Of a DNA stretch of 64,000 bases, positions 62,918 to 64,000 are shown piece after piece. A model generated the notes under the pieces. It was not told the origin of the DNA, ran no database searches, and was given only the letters and a program-made list of their open reading frames with translations. The stretch's first letter is position 1, and every line of letters starts with the position of its first letter. This DNA comes from Anderseniella sp039978075 (GTDB taxonomy: Bacteria > Pseudomonadota > Alphaproteobacteria > Rhizobiales > Aestuariivirgaceae): contig JBDWCA010000009.1 in the NCBI GenBank assembly GCA_039978075.1, positions 1 through 64,000 on the forward strand, given 5' to 3'. A program made the position numbers and the translations under genes.

Positions 62918-64000
62918 CTACATCAACCACCACGCCGCCAGTCCGAGAAAAGCGAAGAAACCGACGACATCCGTGACGGTCGTGACGAACACGCCCGACG
63001 AGACAGCAGGATCAATTTCAAAATGATCCAGCGCCAGTGGGATCAGAATGCCAGCAAGCGCTGCCGCGAACATGTTGATGATCATTGCCACTCCAATCAC
63101 CAGGCCCAGTTGATCTGAGCCAAACCACCACCAGGCGAACAATCCCATGATGACTGCAAATGCCACGCCGTTAAGTACACCTACGGTACTTTCACGTACA
63201 ACGACACGCAGCGCGTTGACCGGGCCAAGGTTTCTTTGTGCAATGGCGCGCACGGCTACGGTCATGGTCTGGGTGCCGGCATTGCCTCCCATGGAGGCGA
63301 CAATGGGCATCAGGACTGCCAGTGCCACCATCTGTTCGATTGATGCATCGAACAGCGAGATCACCCAGGATGCCAACACCGCAGTTGCCAGGTTGAGTAC
63401 CAGCCAGCCAAAACGTGACCGGGTGGTGGACCAGACGGTATCGGTGATTTCTTCATCACCGACACCGCCAAGACGCAGGATGTCTTCGCTGGCTTCTTCC
63501 TGGATAACGTCGACGATGTCGTCAATCGTGATCGAACCCACGAGGCGCTGGTTATCGTCCACGACTGCTGCCGAGCCAAGATGGTATTGCTCGAACTTGT
63601 AGGCAACGTCGTCCTGCTCGTCAGTAACGGTGAAGACGACATCGTGTTCGCGCATGATCTCGGAGATTTGCTGAGATCTGGGATGGCGCAACACCAGGCT
63701 GACCGGCACGAACCCGACTGTGTGATATGAGGGGTCAACTATATATATCTCGATGAAATCTTCCGGCAATTCCTCTTCATTGCGCATGTAGTCTATGGTC
63801 TGCCCCACTGACCAGAATGAGGGCACAGCCACGAAACTGGTCTGCATCAGGCGACCGGCAGAGTACTCCGGATACTCAAGGCCGCGGGTCAGTGCGGTGC
63901 GGTCCTCGCGCGAGACCTTGGCAAGGATTTCCTGCTGGTCTTCCTCGTCCATATCCTCGATGAGATACAGCGCGTCATCGGTGTCCAGTTTTCGGACCGC
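62918..64000 (-). CDS. mgtE: Magnesium transporter MgtE, partial (5' end beyond window)
   Basis: The frame is open past the right edge; 361 residues are visible. Visible parts are the end of the MgtE N domain (AVRKLDTDDALYLIED at the edge), the CBS pair (~residues 55-175 of the visible part) and five membrane segments with GNAGTQTM. CBS sensing of Mg2+ normally gates this channel. The internal ATG at 63952 is not the start. Confidence 0.95.
   Translation of the reverse strand, partial: AVRKLDTDDALYLIEDMDEEDQQEILAKVSREDRTALTRGLEYPEYSAGRLMQTSFVAVPSFWSVGQTIDYMRNEEELPEDFIEIYIVDPSYHTVGFVPVSLVLRHPRSQQISEIMREHDVVFTVTDEQDDVAYKFEQYHLGSAAVVDDNQRLVGSITIDDIVDVIQEEASEDILRLGGVGDEEITDTVWSTTRSRFGWLVLNLATAVLASWVISLFDASIEQMVALAVLMPIVASMGGNAGTQTMTVAVRAIAQRNLGPVNALRVVVRESTVGVLNGVAFAVIMGLFAWWWFGSDQLGLVIGVAMIINMFAAALAGILIPLALDHFEIDPAVSSGVFVTTVTDVVGFFAFLGLAAWWLM

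Noticed and set aside
1..64000. tRNA, rRNA, transposase or phage genes
   Set aside because: I looked for typical genes and motifs and found none; the short intergenic gaps leave little room.

Overview
The window reads as chromosome from an alphaproteobacterium, most likely of the order Hyphomicrobiales (Rhizobiales). The evidence is gene order and family content: dgt-argS-SPOR next to erpA and xthA; gatA-gatC, ruvX, pyrB-pyrC-like, plsY, dprA, topA, rnr, DUF983, Nudix, rpmG, pleD, divK, DUF3572; and RidA, GDPD, GNAT, HIT, azlCD, clpA, clpS, phasin, dacF. EipB, DUF1489 and a PutA paired with an Lrp-type regulator fit the same group. Coding is dense, bases are moderately GC-rich, and I found no tRNA, rRNA, insertion sequence, prophage or CRISPR array.

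Layout. 1-1.1 kb: the end of a left-handed beta-helix protein, possibly a Pls/PosA-type peptide synthetase, and a phosphopantetheinyl transferase. 1.1-2.1 kb: a secreted tryptophan-repeat protein and a coiled-coil lipoprotein. 2.3-11.8 kb: cell-envelope SPOR protein, argS, dgt, erpA, a secreted PAN/cysteine-repeat protein, exonuclease III and a Sel1 protein. 12.2-15.2 kb: DUF898 membrane protein, M48 protease and two small envelope proteins. 15.3-30.5 kb: gatCA, pyrimidine synthesis, phospholipid synthesis, DNA uptake, topoisomerase, RNase R, Nudix and ribosomal protein L33. 30.9-32.7 kb: the PleD-DivK cell-cycle signalling pair. 32.9-38.1 kb: a co-directional run DUF3572, HAD, ROK kinase, fumarase-family lyase, DNA polymerase IV, isochorismatase. 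38.1-51 kb: EipB, dehydrogenase, RidA, GDPD, GNAT, an unrecognised membrane protein, HIT, AzlCD, ClpAS, phasin, D-alanyl-D-alanine carboxypeptidase. 51-64 kb: J-domain/VWA pair, cupin, serine hydrolase, proline catabolism (putA/putR), panC, rhodanese, an RraB-like protein, reductase, transporters, and mgtE running off the end.

Functional links. PyrB is translationally coupled to a dihydroorotase homologue that has lost its metal ligands, so that protein probably supports PyrB rather than catalysing. PleD and DivK overlap by 4 bp and form a c-di-GMP/cell-polarity module. ClpS lies just upstream of ClpA, the unfoldase it serves. PutA and its likely regulator diverge from one short control region. 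The phasin gene has a near-consensus sigma-70 promoter with a TGCA-N-TGCA operator filling the -35/-10 spacer and a second copy 32 bp upstream; this is the cleanest regulatory signal in the window.

Most of the window is ordinary housekeeping sequence. No obvious new multi-gene system stands out. The best candidates for new biology are the secreted repeat proteins, the unrecognised membrane protein at 42.6-43.8 kb, the metabolic genes placed between DUF3572 and DNA polymerase IV, and the phasin promoter.
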